From positions 1,054,001 to 1,118,000 of the forward strand of contig CAVSOT010000007.1 in assembly GCA_963729695.1 (NCBI GenBank): 64,000 nt of DNA, written 5' to 3'. Below are positions 47,199-58,899 of this stretch, in pieces. Made by a program: the position numbers and the translations under genes. Position 1 is the stretch's first letter; each line of letters begins with the position of its first letter. A model generated the notes under the pieces. The model was not told where the DNA came from. It was given only the letters and a program-made list of their open reading frames with translations, and did not search any database. Source of the stretch: PALSA-693 sp963729695 (lineage in GTDB: Bacteria; Actinomycetota; Acidimicrobiia; Acidimicrobiales; Palsa-688).

Positions 47199-47654
47199 AT
47201 GAGTGAGGTCACGGAGCAACAACTCGAAGACATGGAAGCACTGTTCGTGCAGACCGCGGCGAGGATGACCAGCGGCGGGGGACGTATCACGTTAGAAGGC
47301 CTATCCCCATCGACGCTGTACTTCGCCGATCGTCCCAAGCGCGAGGTCGGACACATGCCGTCACGGCAGTTCGTCGACGTTTGGGGGGAAGGGGACAACA
47401 GCTTCGCCGCGAACCCCCCGAACGCGGTGTTGTCCTTCGCGGAGCCAGGCGACCGACTTCCCGAGGATGCCGTCGTGGTGATTCAGGACCCACAGCTGAA
47501 TGGGGATGTGCTCAGCTACAGGATCGAGCTCCTTGACGGCAGCGTGCCGAGTACCACCGGTCCATGCGCCCTGTTTATCGACCCGTTTGGTCGTCCGCTG
47601 TCACCGGTGTCCGCGGCTGGCATGCACCGACGGGAGCGGCGCCGGATGCGCTGA
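47199..47654 (+). CDS. Hypothetical protein
   Basis: ATG 47199 (MSEVTEQQLEDMEALFVQTA) has GGAG 6 nt upstream; the frame to 47061 is unsupported. 151 residues: ITLEGLSPSTLYFADRPKRE, VGHMPSRQFVDVWGEGDNSF, AVLSFAEPGDRLPEDAVVVI, then a Pro/Arg-rich end. I have seen this pattern (LYF.DRP.R..GH, F...W.EG..SF..DPPNAVLS) in unannotated bacterial proteins. Soluble, no known function. Confidence 0.65.
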   Translation: MSEVTEQQLEDMEALFVQTAARMTSGGGRITLEGLSPSTLYFADRPKREVGHMPSRQFVDVWGEGDNSFAANPPNAVLSFAEPGDRLPEDAVVVIQDPQLNGDVLSYRIELLDGSVPSTTGPCALFIDPFGRPLSPVSAAGMHRRERRRMR

Positions 47655-47785
47655 AGAATCTGACGGGACGACCGATTTCGCATAGAAGACGGTGTTCCGG
47701 TCGTCCTCCATGCCCATGACCGTTCAGCCCGATTCTTTGGCCTTGGCCAAGGCGGTCTCGGCGCCGCTCGTGTAAGCGAACTCCG

Positions 47786-50057
47786 TTAATCGTGGGAGAG
47801 CAGGCCCAGTTCGTGCATGCGCGTGACGGCGTCGCGCCGCGAGGAGACTCCGAACTTGCGGTATACCGATGTCGCCTGGGTCTTCACGGTGTTTCGCGAT
47901 ACGTACAGGCGCTGACTTATCTCCTTGAGGGTGAGATGGGTGGACAGCAGGGGCAGTAACCGTAGCTCGGCGGTCGTGAGCGAGGAGACCCCGCCTGGCC
48001 CTGGGGTGACGGTGAGCTGAGCTCGCAATTCGGCGGCCTGATCGGGTAGAACGCCGAGGTCAGGTCGCTGCTGGAAGATCTCTCGAGTTTGACGCAGCAC
48101 CGCTCGGACGCCGCTGGGGTCGCCCAGGGCCAGGAAGGCTCGTCCCAGCTCGAGCAGGGCTTGCGCCGAAACGACCGGCAGGGCGTACGTGAGCAGGGGC
48201 CGCAGGCGGGCCGCTTGGGTGACATGCTGACGGGCCTGAGCGACGTTGCCGCGGTGGGCGGCCATCCGGGCGGCCCGAGCGTAGACCAGGGCGCTGGTCC
48301 AGTAGTCGTCGAAGTGACCGTCACGTACGATGGTGAGCGCTTGTTCGGCGAACGCCTGGGCCGCAGGCCAGTCGGCCCGTTCGCCCGCGGCGATACTGCG
48401 CTCGGCGAGGATCAGAGTGACCAAGGGGGCCGCAGAGGCCGCGGTGGCGACCTCGAAGGCGTGGGCGAGGATCGGGTCGGCCTGGTCAGCATCGGCCTCC
48501 AGCAGGTAGGAGACGCCTTCGGTGTGCCGCATAGCCGCCCGATACGGGCTCGCTGGGCTAAGCCCCTTCCAGGCCGTCTGAGAGTCCCGGCGCATCTCGG
48601 CGACACCGCGACGGCAGAGCAAAGCCCGCAGGTAGGCCAGCAACCCGTCAGTGGTGTCTCCGTCGGGAAGAGTGCCGCCGGATGGGGTCCGTTCGGCCGC
48701 CGCGGCAACAGCGTTCGGCCGCTCCGGGCCGGCCGAGTAGGGCGAGGATGAGTGCGCCGTGGACGGCGATGGCCGAATAATGCTCGACCCAGGTTTTGTC
48801 CTCGAGCCACTCTGTCCAAGCGAGGACGGTGTCGACGCGCCCGCTGGCCCACACCGGTTGCATCCACTCCAGCACGAGCCGGGCGACGCGCTCCGCGTCG
48901 TCGGCGGCCTGGGCGTGTTCGATGGCGGTTTCCGGCCTGTCGTTCGTCTCGAACCAGGCGGCTGCCCGGGCATGCAGCGCCGAAATGGTTTCGGGTTCGC
49001 GCCGGGTCAGCTCGGCGTGCAGCAGCTGTCGGAACAGCTGGTGGTAGCGGTACCAGCCGCGATGACGGTCGAGGGGGACCACCAACAGGTTGTGGCTGTC
49101 GAGCCGGTCGAGTACCCGGCCGGATCCCTTGGTGTCAAGGGTGGCGTCGCAGAGCGGACCGGACAGGCGGTCGAGGATCGAAGTACGGGTGAGGAACGAC
49201 ACCTCGGCGCGCGACACCCGGTCGAGGATCTCGGAGCGGAGATAGTCCCCCATGTAACGGTCGTCGCCAGTGAAGGAGAACACCGCTTCGGCCCGGGGGC
49301 TGCCAGCATTCATGGCCAGCGCGGCCAGGTACAACCCGGCCGGCCATCCTTCCGTGTGGTCTACCAGGACGTGCAGCTCCTCACCTCCCAGCTCGATTCC
49401 CGCCCCGCTCAGCAGCTTGGAAGCCTCGCCGTCGCCCATGGCCAGCTCGCGGGGTCCGACTTCGACGATGCCACCTTCGGCCCGTAGGCGGGCCGAAGGC
49501 AGCGGCAGAACGTCGCGGGAGGCGATGGCGAGCTGTGAGCCTGATGGGACGGACAGGGCCAGTTCGGCGATGGCGTCGAGAGACTCCCGATTGGTGACCG
49601 CCTCGGCGTGGTCGATCACGATGGATACGGGCTGGCTCATTGACCCGAGCGCGGAGATCAAGAGGGGGAGGACGGTTTGGCCCGCGCTCGGTGAGGCCAG
49701 GGCGCTGAACACCGCCGCGTTGATCCGCTCCACTCGGTCCAGAGCCACGGCCAGGTAGGTGAGCAGGACGGTGGGGTCGTTGTCGGCCCGGTCGGCGGAC
49801 AGCCAGGCCAGGCGGGGCTGTCTCGCCTCGGCCCACTGGGCCAACAGCGTGGTCTTGCCATAGCCGGCCGGCGCCACTACGGAAATCACTCCGGGCCCGC
49901 CCACCCCGGTCAGACGCTCGACCAGCACCTTACGGGCCACTATCCCGGGGCGGACCACAGGCGGGCGAAGCTTCGACTCTGATACGTGAAACGAAGGCTC
50001 GACGCGGACATACCGCCCCGACTTCAGGGGCGGACCCAGCGGGGCCCGTGCCGTCAC
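47786..50057 (-). CDS. MalT-like LuxR-family ATPase regulator, one frameshift
   Basis: GTG 50057 begins VTARAPLGPPLKSGRYVRVE, then SKLRPPVVRPGIVARKVLVE and Walker A APAGYGKTTLLAQW, LAWLSADRADNDPTVLLTYL, SIVIDHAEAVT (Walker B), HTEGWPAGLYLAALA and FLTRTSILDRLSGPLCD. This is the N-terminal layout of MalT/LAL regulators. Near 48700-48715 the frame shifts and the TPR region and C-terminal LuxR HTH (LKEISQRLYVSRNTVKTQAT, VYRKFGVSSRRDAVTRMHEL) follow, ending at 47786. Joined length is about 756 residues. A transcription activator whose inducer is unknown. The break is in a GC-rich GCCGCGG run and is probably an indel error. Confidence 0.8.
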
Positions 50058-50155
50058 AGGCCAGAGCCTACCCGCCTGTGTGCTTGTAGGCGGGGCATCC
50101 TGATTTCGCAACGCCACCCCGATAGTGAGGCGCGGCGCCGACCGCGTTCCGATCT

Positions 50156-50809
50156 CTACAGGAGGCCGACGAGACCGTCGATGACCTGCCAGACGCCGAG
50201 AACAGCCAGAACGTAGACCAGCAAGGTGCGCCCGTTTCGTTCGAGCCATCCGTTGAACGCCTGTAGCTTTGGGATCGTCCAACCCGGCGCGACGAAGTAC
50301 AGCACGATCGGAACCTCTATGGTGATGAGGACCAATAGCACGACGATCACGACCCAGGAGGCGGTTGCGGCCGAAGACATCTTGGTGCTGCCGACGACGT
50401 CGAGGGCGGCCAGATAGGTGGGCGACGGGGTGTACATGGCCAGACCCACCACGAACACGGCGAGAAGCCCGGAGCCGCCGACGGCCTTGGACACTCGTGA
50501 TGGCTGGGCGTCGGCGGTCTTGGGCTTGGGGGGACGGTGAGCCAGCACCAAAGCGCCTACCAGAAAGAGGATGCCGAAAGCCAGCCGTAGCGCGTAGCGC
50601 GGCGTTGAGTTGCTGCTCTGGTTGAGTCCTGCTCCCCGCAGCACGAACACGAATATGAAGCCGACTGCGAGAAGGCATGCCGCGGCTCCGATCAGGAAGA
50701 TTCCCGAGCGGGCCCGGGGCCGGGTGGCACCAAAGAGCAGCAGCAATGCCACCAGCCCGAACGGATACAGGCTGGAAAGGAGCGCCAGGGGAATGGCCTG
50801 GGTTGGCAT
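50156..50809 (-). CDS. GAP (Sap) family transport-associated membrane protein
   Basis: ATG 50809 (MPTQAIPLALLSSLYPFGLV) has AGGAG 8 nt upstream. 217 residues, six helices: LVALLLLFGA, FLIGAAACLLAVGFIFVFVL, LRLAFGILFLVGALVLAHRP, GGSGLLAVFVVGLAMYTPSP, WVVIVVLLVLITIEVPIVLY and LLVYVLAVLGVWQVIDGLVG. The pattern fits the GAP/Sap family (PF11139) linked to lipid export in mycobacteria. It is divergent from the sulfatase only by distance, not by operon. Confidence 0.8.
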   Translation of the reverse strand: MPTQAIPLALLSSLYPFGLVALLLLFGATRPRARSGIFLIGAAACLLAVGFIFVFVLRGAGLNQSSNSTPRYALRLAFGILFLVGALVLAHRPPKPKTADAQPSRVSKAVGGSGLLAVFVVGLAMYTPSPTYLAALDVVGSTKMSSAATASWVVIVVLLVLITIEVPIVLYFVAPGWTIPKLQAFNGWLERNGRTLLVYVLAVLGVWQVIDGLVGLL

Positions 50810-50911
50810 TGGATATCTCCTGAGTCCCGGGTGCAACTGTCGGCGCCTCCGGGCCGCCCAGTCTGAAACTCTTACATCAAAGGTTGGTCATGATGTCGTC
50901 TGCATAGCCCG

Positions 50912-53265
50912 CTATTGGATGGCGGTGGCCACGCGCATGAGCTCGTCCGGGGTGATGAGGTGGTCATGGTTGTCGTCACCTATATCGAGCTGGACCCAGC
51001 GCACGGTGCCAGTGAAACGGCTGGCATCGCCGGAATAGTCCTCACTGACCGGGGTGCCGGTGTCACAGCCGACGTCGCAGGTCTCGTCCCCGGAGTAGAT
51101 CATGGGGACGGTAGCGCCGATGTGCCCCTCGCCGGTGGGTTTGCCGTCGATGTAGACCGACACCATTCCGCCCTTGGCGAGGCCGCCGCCGTCGTAGGCG
51201 AATTCCATGCGGACCTGGTGGGTCCCCGGGGGGACGGGTTCGGTGCCTTCCACGTAGAAGCGCGTGAGCCCGGCCAGGTTGTGGCAGTACTTGGGTTTGC
51301 CCTGGTGGAGGTAGAAGCTCCAGCCGGCGAAGGCCCCGCCCTGGGCGATGATCACCCCGCCGCCTCCCCCGTCGGGGACGTCCACCTCGGCGGTCACGGA
51401 GTGGGACTTGTTCTTCAAATTGAGGACCGAGTTCTCGCTCAGGCGGATCATTCCGCCGTGGAGAAGCTGGGTCTTGCCTTTGACCAAGACGGGCCGGCCC
51501 GCGATATCGGAGTTGAATCGTTCGATGCGGCGGTCGTCCAGAGGCAGCACGTTGTACTTGACCGCTTCGATCAGCCACAGCCGCTGCAACTGGTTGAGCT
51601 TGTCGGGGTGCTCGGCCGCGATGTCGCGGGCCTGGGACCAGTCGGTGTTGGTGTCGTAGAGCTCCCAGACGTCATCGTCGAGAGCGGGCAGCTCGGCCCC
51701 GAACGCCCACGGCGTGCTATGCCGGGTGACTGCCGTCCACCCCTCGTGGTAGATACCCCGGTTGCAGGCCACCTCGAAGTATTGGGTCTTGCGAGCCTCC
51801 GGGGCATCCGCATGGTCGAAGGCATAGCGCATCGACACTCCGTGCAACGGCATCTGCTGGATCCCATTGACGAAGGTCGGCTCGGGGATGTCCGTCACAT
51901 CCAAGACGGTGGCCGCCACGTCGATGACGTGATGGAACTGGCTGCGCACCTCGCCTCGTGCTTGAAAGCCTTTCGGCCAATGGACGACGGCCCCGTTGCG
52001 GGTACCCCCGAAGTGGGAGGCCACCTGCTTGGTCCACTGGTAGGGGGTGTCCATGGCGTGAGCCCAACCCACCGCATAGTGGTTGTAGGCCGCCGGGGTC
52101 CCGAACTGATCGATGCGTTGGGCCATGAACTCGGTGGTCTCGAAGGCGGCTGCCCCGTTAAGCGAGATGATTTCGTTGAATGTGCCGTTCGGGGTCCCCT
52201 CGGCGCTGGCCCCGTTGTCGCCGATGATCAAATAGACAAGAGTGTTATCGAGTACGTCCAGCTCCGTGAGGGCGTCAATCAGCCGGCCGATATGGTGATC
52301 GGTGTGCTCCAAGAACCCGGCGTAGACCTCCATCTGACGGGCTAGCACCGGCTTGAGATCCGCCGGGACGTCGTCCCAGGCCTGAATCTCCGTGGGTCGG
52401 GCCGACATCTCGGTGTCAGGGGGCACCACGCCCAGCTGCTTCTGGCGGGCCAGGGTCTCGTCGCGAAGGGCATCCCAGCCGGCATCGAACCGGCCCTTGT
52501 ACTTGTCGGCCCATGCGGACGGCACGTGGTGGGGCGCATGGGTCGCGCCGGGTGCGAAGTACATGAAGAACTGCTTATCGGGCATCAGCGACCTCTGCTG
52601 ACGGACCCACGAGATGGCCCGGTCGGTCATATCCTCGGTGAAGTGATACCCCTCCTCCGGTGTCTTGGCCGGCTCTACCGGAGTGATCCCGTCATAGAGC
52701 GCCGGGTTCCACTGGTTCGTCTCCGCGCCGACAAAGCCGTAGAAGTGCTCGAAGCCGCTGCCGGTAGGCCATTGGGTGAAGGGCCCCATGGGGCTCGTTT
52801 CCCACACTGGCACCTCATGGCATTTGCCGAAGGCGGCGGTGGAGAATCCGTTCAGCCGCAGGATCTCTGCCACGGGCGCGGCCGTGTCGGGCCGGACGGA
52901 ATCGTAGCCGGGGGCCGAGGTGGCGATCTCGGTGATGCCACCCATTCCGACGGCATGATGGTTGCGGCCCGTCAACAGCGCCTGGCGGGTCGGCGAGCAC
53001 AATGCCGTGGTATGAAACCGGTTGAACCGCAGACCGCCGTCAGCCAGACGTTGAGCGTTGGGCGTGTGGCACGGGCCGCCGAAGACACTCGACGCGCCGA
53101 ACCCGGCATCGTCGATCATCACCACCACCACATTGGGCGCACTGGGGGGGGCCGCAGGGCTTCGATCGGCGGGAATGACGTCGCGGGATCCTTGGCGTCA
53201 AAGGTAGTCAGACCAACGTGCTGGCGCCTCGGGATCGGCAAATGCGTCCTGGAAATATCAGCCAT
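50912..53265 (-). CDS. Arylsulfatase-type sulfatase, frameshift at a G8 run
   Basis: Type I sulfatase with the formylglycine motif CSPTRQALLTGR (Cys to be modified), metal ligands in MIDDAGF and IIGDNGASAEG, and APGATHAPHHVP. The frame open in this sequence begins at a GTG 53131 (MVVVMIDDAGFGASS). A better N-terminus lies upstream in another frame: ATG 53265 with AAGGAGACAG, reading MADISRTHLPIPRRQHVGLT, then TFDAKDPATSFPPIEALRPP. It joins if one base is removed or added in the G8 tract at 53144-53151. Corrected length is about 784 residues. It hydrolyses sulfate esters; no signal peptide is clear. No anaerobic maturase gene is adjacent. Confidence 0.85.
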
Positions 53266-53893
53266 CTGTCTCCTTGGGCGGGCCCACGTGTCATGTCGAG
53301 CGAGAAGCGACGATCATCGAGCGTGGGGCCGATAGTGGATCACCCGCACCACCTGAATGGGGTGATACGCCATCCGTCTTGCCTGGTGGAGGGCCACATC
53401 GAGCGAATCATCTCCGGCTCGCGAAGGGCGAGCATCATTTCGGCTCGTGGCTTGCCTCATGTCATTGGCGCGTGAGCTGTCCCACGGCAATCGACGCCAC
53501 AGGAGGTCAGTTCAGGATCATCCCTAATGGGTGATGACCAACCCCGTTCGTCGTGAAATTCTGGCTGCGTAGAGCCATAAAAGCTCGCGGCGAAAACGTG
53601 ATGGGAGTGTCGTAAACATTGTTAGGTGGACGCCCCGATAGGCCATGCGACGAAAAGCCAATCCGGGCGTTTCACCTGGAGGAAGCGAGCGTCTTCGCCA
53701 ATAAACTGGCAACACGCCTCGCGGGCTGACCGTCATGCGCCGGCTCGTAGCACCTGATCAGGGTGATCTCAACACCCACCAGACCAACGGCAAGGAAACC
53801 CCGTGGGCCGACCGCCAGCGATGGTCGCGATGCAGACGGTTGGCGCGGGAGAACCGCCAAGTAGCCGCTCGCCCGCCGTCTGTCGTCAGCGCC
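53266..53893. other. Intergenic, dyads
   Basis: No gene recognised in about 630 bases. Dyads ATCACCC/GGGTGAT at 53339-53366 and a near-palindrome around TCATCCC-TAAT-GGGTGATGA (53518-53536) share the GGTGAT half-site and may be operators for the flanking sulfatase and cyd genes. Confidence 0.4.
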
Positions 53894-55573
53894 GTGCCGC
53901 GCCGGTCCGGTCCCATCGACCCTCGACTTCTCCGCTATACCCGAGGCACAAGGCGGTACCTGGTGGCCACGGTGCTGCTGGGAGGCGTCACCGCCGGTCT
54001 AGTGGTGGCGCAGGCTTGGCTCATCGCCAACGTGGTGTCTCGTGTCGTAGTTGGCCACGAGGCGCGGCGCACAGGTCAGGACGCTCGCCGCGCTGCTGTT
54101 AGCAGCCGATCGTCTGTCGGGCGACGGTGGGCTGGCTCGGGGAGCGGATGGCCGATCGGGCCTCGGCAGCGGCGAAGTCGGACCTGCGCAGCGCGCCTGG
54201 TGGAGCGGATCGCGCTTCTCGGGCCGGCCGGTATCGAGAGGGAACGCTCGGGCAGCCTGGTGGTGTTGGCCACCAGCGGGGTGGACGCCCTGGACAGCTT
54301 CTTCGCCCGGTATCTCCCCCAACTGTTCCTGGCGGTCATCGTCCCGGTCACGGTGATCGTGGTGGTGTTGGGTTCCGATTGGATCTCGGCGGTGATCATC
54401 GCCGTGACCGTCCCGCTGATCCCGTTGTTCATGGCGCTGGTAGGGGCGTCGACGAAGGCGCGGATGCAGCGTCAGGCCCGGCTGCTCGAACGGCTGGCCG
54501 GACACTTTCTCGACGTGGTCGCCGGACTCCCGACGCTCAAGGTCTTCGGACGGGCCAAGGCCCAGGTGGCTGCCGATCCGCGACATCACCGACCGGTACC
54601 GCACGGCGACGATGGCCACCCTCAAGGTGGCGTTCTTGTCGTCGCTGATTCTCGAGCTTCTGGCCACTTTCTCCGTCGCCCTCGTGGCGGTGGCCGTCGG
54701 ACTGCGCCTGTTGGGCGGTCATCTGACGTTGGCTGCGGCCCTATTCGTGCTCATTCTCGCCCCCGAGGCGTACCTTCCCTCTCCGCTCTCTAGGCGCCAA
54801 CTATCACGCCAGTGCCGAAGGGATGAAGGCGGCCGAGGACGTCTTCGAGGTGCTCGAGCGACCTCTTCCCAGCCGGGGCGCCCGCCGCCAGGTACCCGAC
54901 CCCTCCCGGACGGCTCTGCAAGTCGACCAGCTCGAGGTCCGCTACCCGGGGAGGGTGCTGCCGGCCCTCCAGCCGGTGACCCTCGCGGTGCAGCCGGGTG
55001 AGGTTGTGGCCATCGCCGGGCCGAGCGGTTGCGGAAAATCGACCCTACTGAGCGTTCTGCTCGGGCTCGCCCCCATTTTCGACGGCTCGGTCCGGATAGG
55101 AGAGGCCGACCTGGCCGACCTCGACCCCGACGCCTGGCGGGCCCAGGCTGGCCTGGGTCCCCCAGCGACCCCATCTGTTCGCCCGCTCGATCGCCGACAA
55201 CGTTCGGCTCGGCCGTCCCGACGCCACCGATGACCAGGTGCGGGCGGCGATGACCGACGCCGGTCTCGACGGAGTCGTCGCTCGGCTCCCCGACGGGATC
55301 CTGACCACGCTGGGGCCCGACGGGGCCGGACTCTCCGCTGGGGAACGCCAACGGGTGGCCCTCGCTCGGGCGTTCGTGCGCGACGCACCCCTGCTTCTCC
55401 TCGACGAGCCCACCGCCAATCTCGACGGCCGGACCGAGCAGGCGCTGCTGGCCGCGGTGCGGCGACTTATGGCTGGTCGCACGGTGGTGATCGTCGCCCA
55501 CCGGCCCTCCTTGCTGGCGCTGGCCGACCGGGTGATCCACCTCTCTGCGGCCGGGGCGACGGCGCGTGGCCTC
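53894..55573 (+). CDS. cydD: CydD half of thiol/glutathione exporter, frameshifts
   Basis: GTG 53894 reads VPRRSGPIDPRLLRYTRGTR and RYLVATVLLGGVTAGLVVAQ. Pieces in changing frames follow: WLGERMADRASAAAKSDLR, the membrane part SFFARYLPQLFLAVIVPVTV, ARLLERLAGHFLDVVAGLPT, then the ATPase with Walker A GPSGCGKSTLL, signature LSAGERQRVALARAF and Walker B LLLLDEPTANLD. At least four frame changes occur (near 54060, 54190, 54580, 55170). Between them the sequence is normal CydD. CydDC exports cysteine/glutathione needed to assemble bd oxidase. The ATPase frame runs on into cydC, so a CydDC fusion is possible. Confidence 0.8.
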
Positions 55574-57455
55574 ATGACATCCGACCGCAACGGCCGTACG
55601 GGTGTGGAACGCCAGGTGGCCCCATTGCGCCGGACCCTCGGTCTGATCCGACCGGCATCCGGTCGGGTGGCGCTGGCGACACTTCTGGCCGCGGGCGCCG
55701 TGGCCGCCGATATCGGACTCATCGGCACCGCGGCGTGGCTCATCTCGAGGGCCGCCCAGCACCCCAACGAGGCTGCTCTGGCCCTGGCCATTGTCGCCGT
55801 GCAGTTCTTCGGGCTGTCTCGCGGCTTCTTCCGCTACGGGGAGCGGCTGGTCGGCCACGATGCCGCCTTCCGGCTGCTCGCTGATCTCAGGGTGCAGGTG
55901 TACAAGCGGCTCGAGCGGCTGACGCCCGCCGGCCTGCCGTCGTTCCGGCGCGGCGACCTGCTGACGCGGATAGTTCGGGATGTCGACTTGCAACAGGATC
56001 TGGTCATCCGGGTCATCCCCCCGTTCGGCACCTCGGTGGTTGTCGGTTTCTGACGGTGGCCGTCATGTGGTGGATGCTGCCGGGCGCCGCCATCATCCTG
56101 GCCGTGGCCTTGGTGCTGGCCGCCACCGTCGTGCCCTGGCTCACCGGGTTCCTGGCCCGGCGCCGGGAGTCGCGCTTCGCCGCGGTGCGAGGCGACCTGG
56201 GTGCGGCCATGGTCGACCTCACCGAGGGCGCCGCCGAGCTCATCGCCTTCGGGGCCGCCGGCGCCCAGGTCGCGACCATTCGGGAGCGCGACGCCGAGTT
56301 GACCGCTATCGGCGCCGCTTCGGCCGGGACCGCCGGTATCGGGCTGGCCCTGACCACCCTTCTGGCCGGGCTGGCCTGCTGGGGCAGCCTGCTGGTCGGC
56401 ATCCCGGCGGTCCTATCGGGGCGGATGCCCGGCACCGAGCTGGCGGTCATCACCTTGATCCCCCTGGCCGCCTTCGAGCTGGTCGTCGGCCTGCCCGTCG
56501 CCGCCCAGGCCCTGCAACGTGTGCGCCAAGCCGCCGCCCGAGTGTTCGAGGTGACCGACGCGCCCGTGCCGGTGATCGAGCCCGAGTCACCGGCGCCGCT
56601 GCCCGGCGGCCCCTACCGCCTGGAGGTCAGCCTCGGTTTGGGCTGGCTACCCGGGCGGGGCGGGTCCTGCGCTCCGGGGTGTCGACCTGTCGCTGGCCGC
56701 CGGGCGGCGGGTGGCCATCGTCGGGCCCAGCGGCGCCGGCAAGTCGACTCTGGCCGCTGTCCTCCTGCGCTTCTTGGCCGGCTCGGGCCGGGTCGATCAC
56801 CTTGGGCGGCACACCCATCGATCGACTCACCGGCGCCGACCTCGCGCACGGTCATCGGTCTGGTCGGCCAGGACGCCTACCTCTTCGATGCCACCATCGC
56901 CGAGAACCTGGCCGTCGGCAAACGCGACGCCACCGACGACGAACTGCGCCACGTCCTCGAGCCGGGTCGGGTTGGCCAGCTGGCTCGACGACCTGCCCCG
57001 GGGTCTGGGCACCCAGGTCGGCCGGCATGGTGCCCATCTCTCGGGCGGCCAGCGCCAGCGGATCGCGAGTGGCCCGCGCCCTGCTCGCCGACTTCCCGGT
57101 GCTGATCCTCGACGAGCCCGCCGAGCATCTCGATCCTCTGGCCGCCGACGCCCTCACCGCCGACGTGCTCGACGTAACCGACGGTCGCTCCCTCGTCCTC
57201 ATCACCCACCGCCTGGCCGGACTCGAGGCCGTCGACGAGATCCTGGTGATGGACGCGGGCCGGGTGGTCGAGCACGGCACTCACGACGAGCTGCTCGAGC
57301 CGGGGCGGACGGTACTCCAACCTGTGGTGGGAGGAGATGCGCACCGAGCGCTGCGGCCTCGATCACCCGACGATCCACTGCTGTCCGCACCACCAGACAC
57401 CGCCGATGGCACCACAGCCGAGGGCATTTCGAGCGACGGGATTTTCATCTCATGA
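55574..57455 (+). CDS. cydC: CydC half of thiol/glutathione exporter, frameshifts
   Basis: From ATG 55574 (MTSDRNGRTGVERQVAPLRR): membrane segments ASGRVALATLLAAGAVAADI, EAALALAIVAVQFFGLSRGF with FRYGERLVGHD, then in the next frame (after about 56050) WWMLPGAAIILAVALVLAAT. The ATPase has Walker A GPSGAGKSTLAAVLL, signature LSGGQRQR and Walker B VLILDEPAEHLD, each in a different frame. Indels inferred: C lost at 56053, G gained near 56660, C gained near 56790, others near 56960 and 57065. The stop overlaps the cydA start (ATGA). The protein partner is CydD. Confidence 0.8.
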
Positions 57456-58887
57456 GTACTGATCTGGCCCGATGGCAGTTCGCGACCACGTCCATCTACC
57501 ACTTTCTGTTCGTGCCGGTCACCATCGGCTTGGCCTTTCTGGTGGCGGTGTTGCAGACCACCTGGTACCGCCACGACGATCCGGCGTTCCGGCGGCTGAC
57601 CCGGTTCTTCGGGACGCTCTTGCTGATCAACGTGGCCGTCGGGGTGGTGACCGGGCTGGTGCAGGAGTTCGAGTTCGGGATGAACTGGTCCAACTACTCC
57701 CGTCTCGTCGGGAACGTCTTCGGGGGGCCGCTGGCCATGGAGGGTCTGCTGGCCTTCTTCGTGGAGTCCGTGTTTCTGGGTCTTTGGATCTTCGGTTGGG
57801 ATCGCCTGTCGAAGAGGGTGCATCTGACCTGCATCTGGCTGGTGGCGGGGGCGTCCTTGCTGTCGGGGGCGTTCATCATGGCCGCCAACTCGTGGATGCA
57901 GCATCCGGTCGGGTATGTCATGAACGCTCAGGGCCAGCCCGTCCTCAATGACATCGGGGCCCTGTTCACCAACCCGGTCTTCCTGTGGGCCTACCCGCAC
58001 GTGGTGCTGGCCTCGCTGGTGACCGGAGCCATCGTCATGCTGGCCGTCTCCGCCTGGCATCTGCGGCGCAAGAATTCCGTCCCGGCCTTCCGCCGGACGG
58101 CGGCCATCTCGTCTGATCGTGCTGGCCCCGGCGGTGTTCTTGAACATGTTCATCGGCAGCGAACTGGGCGTGGTCGAAGGCAAGTACCAGCCGATGAAGA
58201 TCGCCGCCGCCGAGGCGCTATGGACCACCTGCCCGTCGCACTGCCCCTTCTCGCTGTTCCAGATCCAAGGCGGCAACAACGACGAGACCCCCACCCAGAT
58301 CTGGGAAGTTCCCGACCTGCTGTCCATCCTGGCCACCAACCACGTCGACGGCGAGGTGCAAGGGCCTCAACAACCTGCAGGCGCAATACCAGCAGCAGTA
58401 CGGCCCCGGCAACTACATCCCCAACGTCTTTCTCCAGTACTGGGGCATGCGGGTGATGGCCTATCTGGCCGCCCTGATCCTGCTGTTCGGGCTGTGGGGA
58501 CTGTGGCTGCTCCGCCGCAAGACCCTGGAGAAAGCCAGATGGTTCCTGTGGGTCGCCCCCTGGGTGGTCATCCTGCCGTTCTTCATGAACACGGCCGGGT
58601 GGATACTGACCGAGAGCGGCCGGCAACCCTGGATCGTCCAGGGCCTGATGAAGACCTCCCAGGCCGCGTCCCCCTCGACCACGACCACCGACATCTGGAT
58701 CAGCCTGACCGTCTTCGTGCTGCTGTACGTGGCGCTGGGGGTGGCCGACGCCTACCTGATGGTCCGCTACGGCCGCAGGAGCCTCGACCCGGGCGACGAC
58801 GAGGCCGACTGCGGTAGGGGTGACGGCAGGTGGAGAACCTTCGACCGACGAATCCGAAGACACCGGGCCGCGGCCCTCATCTACTAG
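57452..58887 (+). CDS. cydA: CydA, cytochrome bd ubiquinol oxidase subunit I, frameshifts
   Basis: ATG 57452: MSTDLARWQFATTSIYHFLF with the haem b595 ligand His17, the FEFGMNWSNYSRLVGNVFGG segment, His in VFLWAYPHVVLASLVTGAIV, and MNTAGWILTESGRQPWIVQG with Met ligand and the GWxxxExGRQPW signature. The Q-loop is short. The frame breaks near 58105 (extra T in TCGTCTG) and 58362 (extra G in CAAGGGCC). Joined length is about 477 residues. This is the quinol-oxidising subunit of a bd-type terminal oxidase in the membrane. C-terminal residues after YGRRSLDPG are Arg-rich and may be out of frame. Confidence 0.85.
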
Positions 58888-58899
58888 AGGACGGCAACC

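Noticed and set aside
50915..52345. Plus-strand 476-codon frame opposite the sulfatase
   Set aside because: Shadow frame of the sulfatase, whose motifs are unambiguous.
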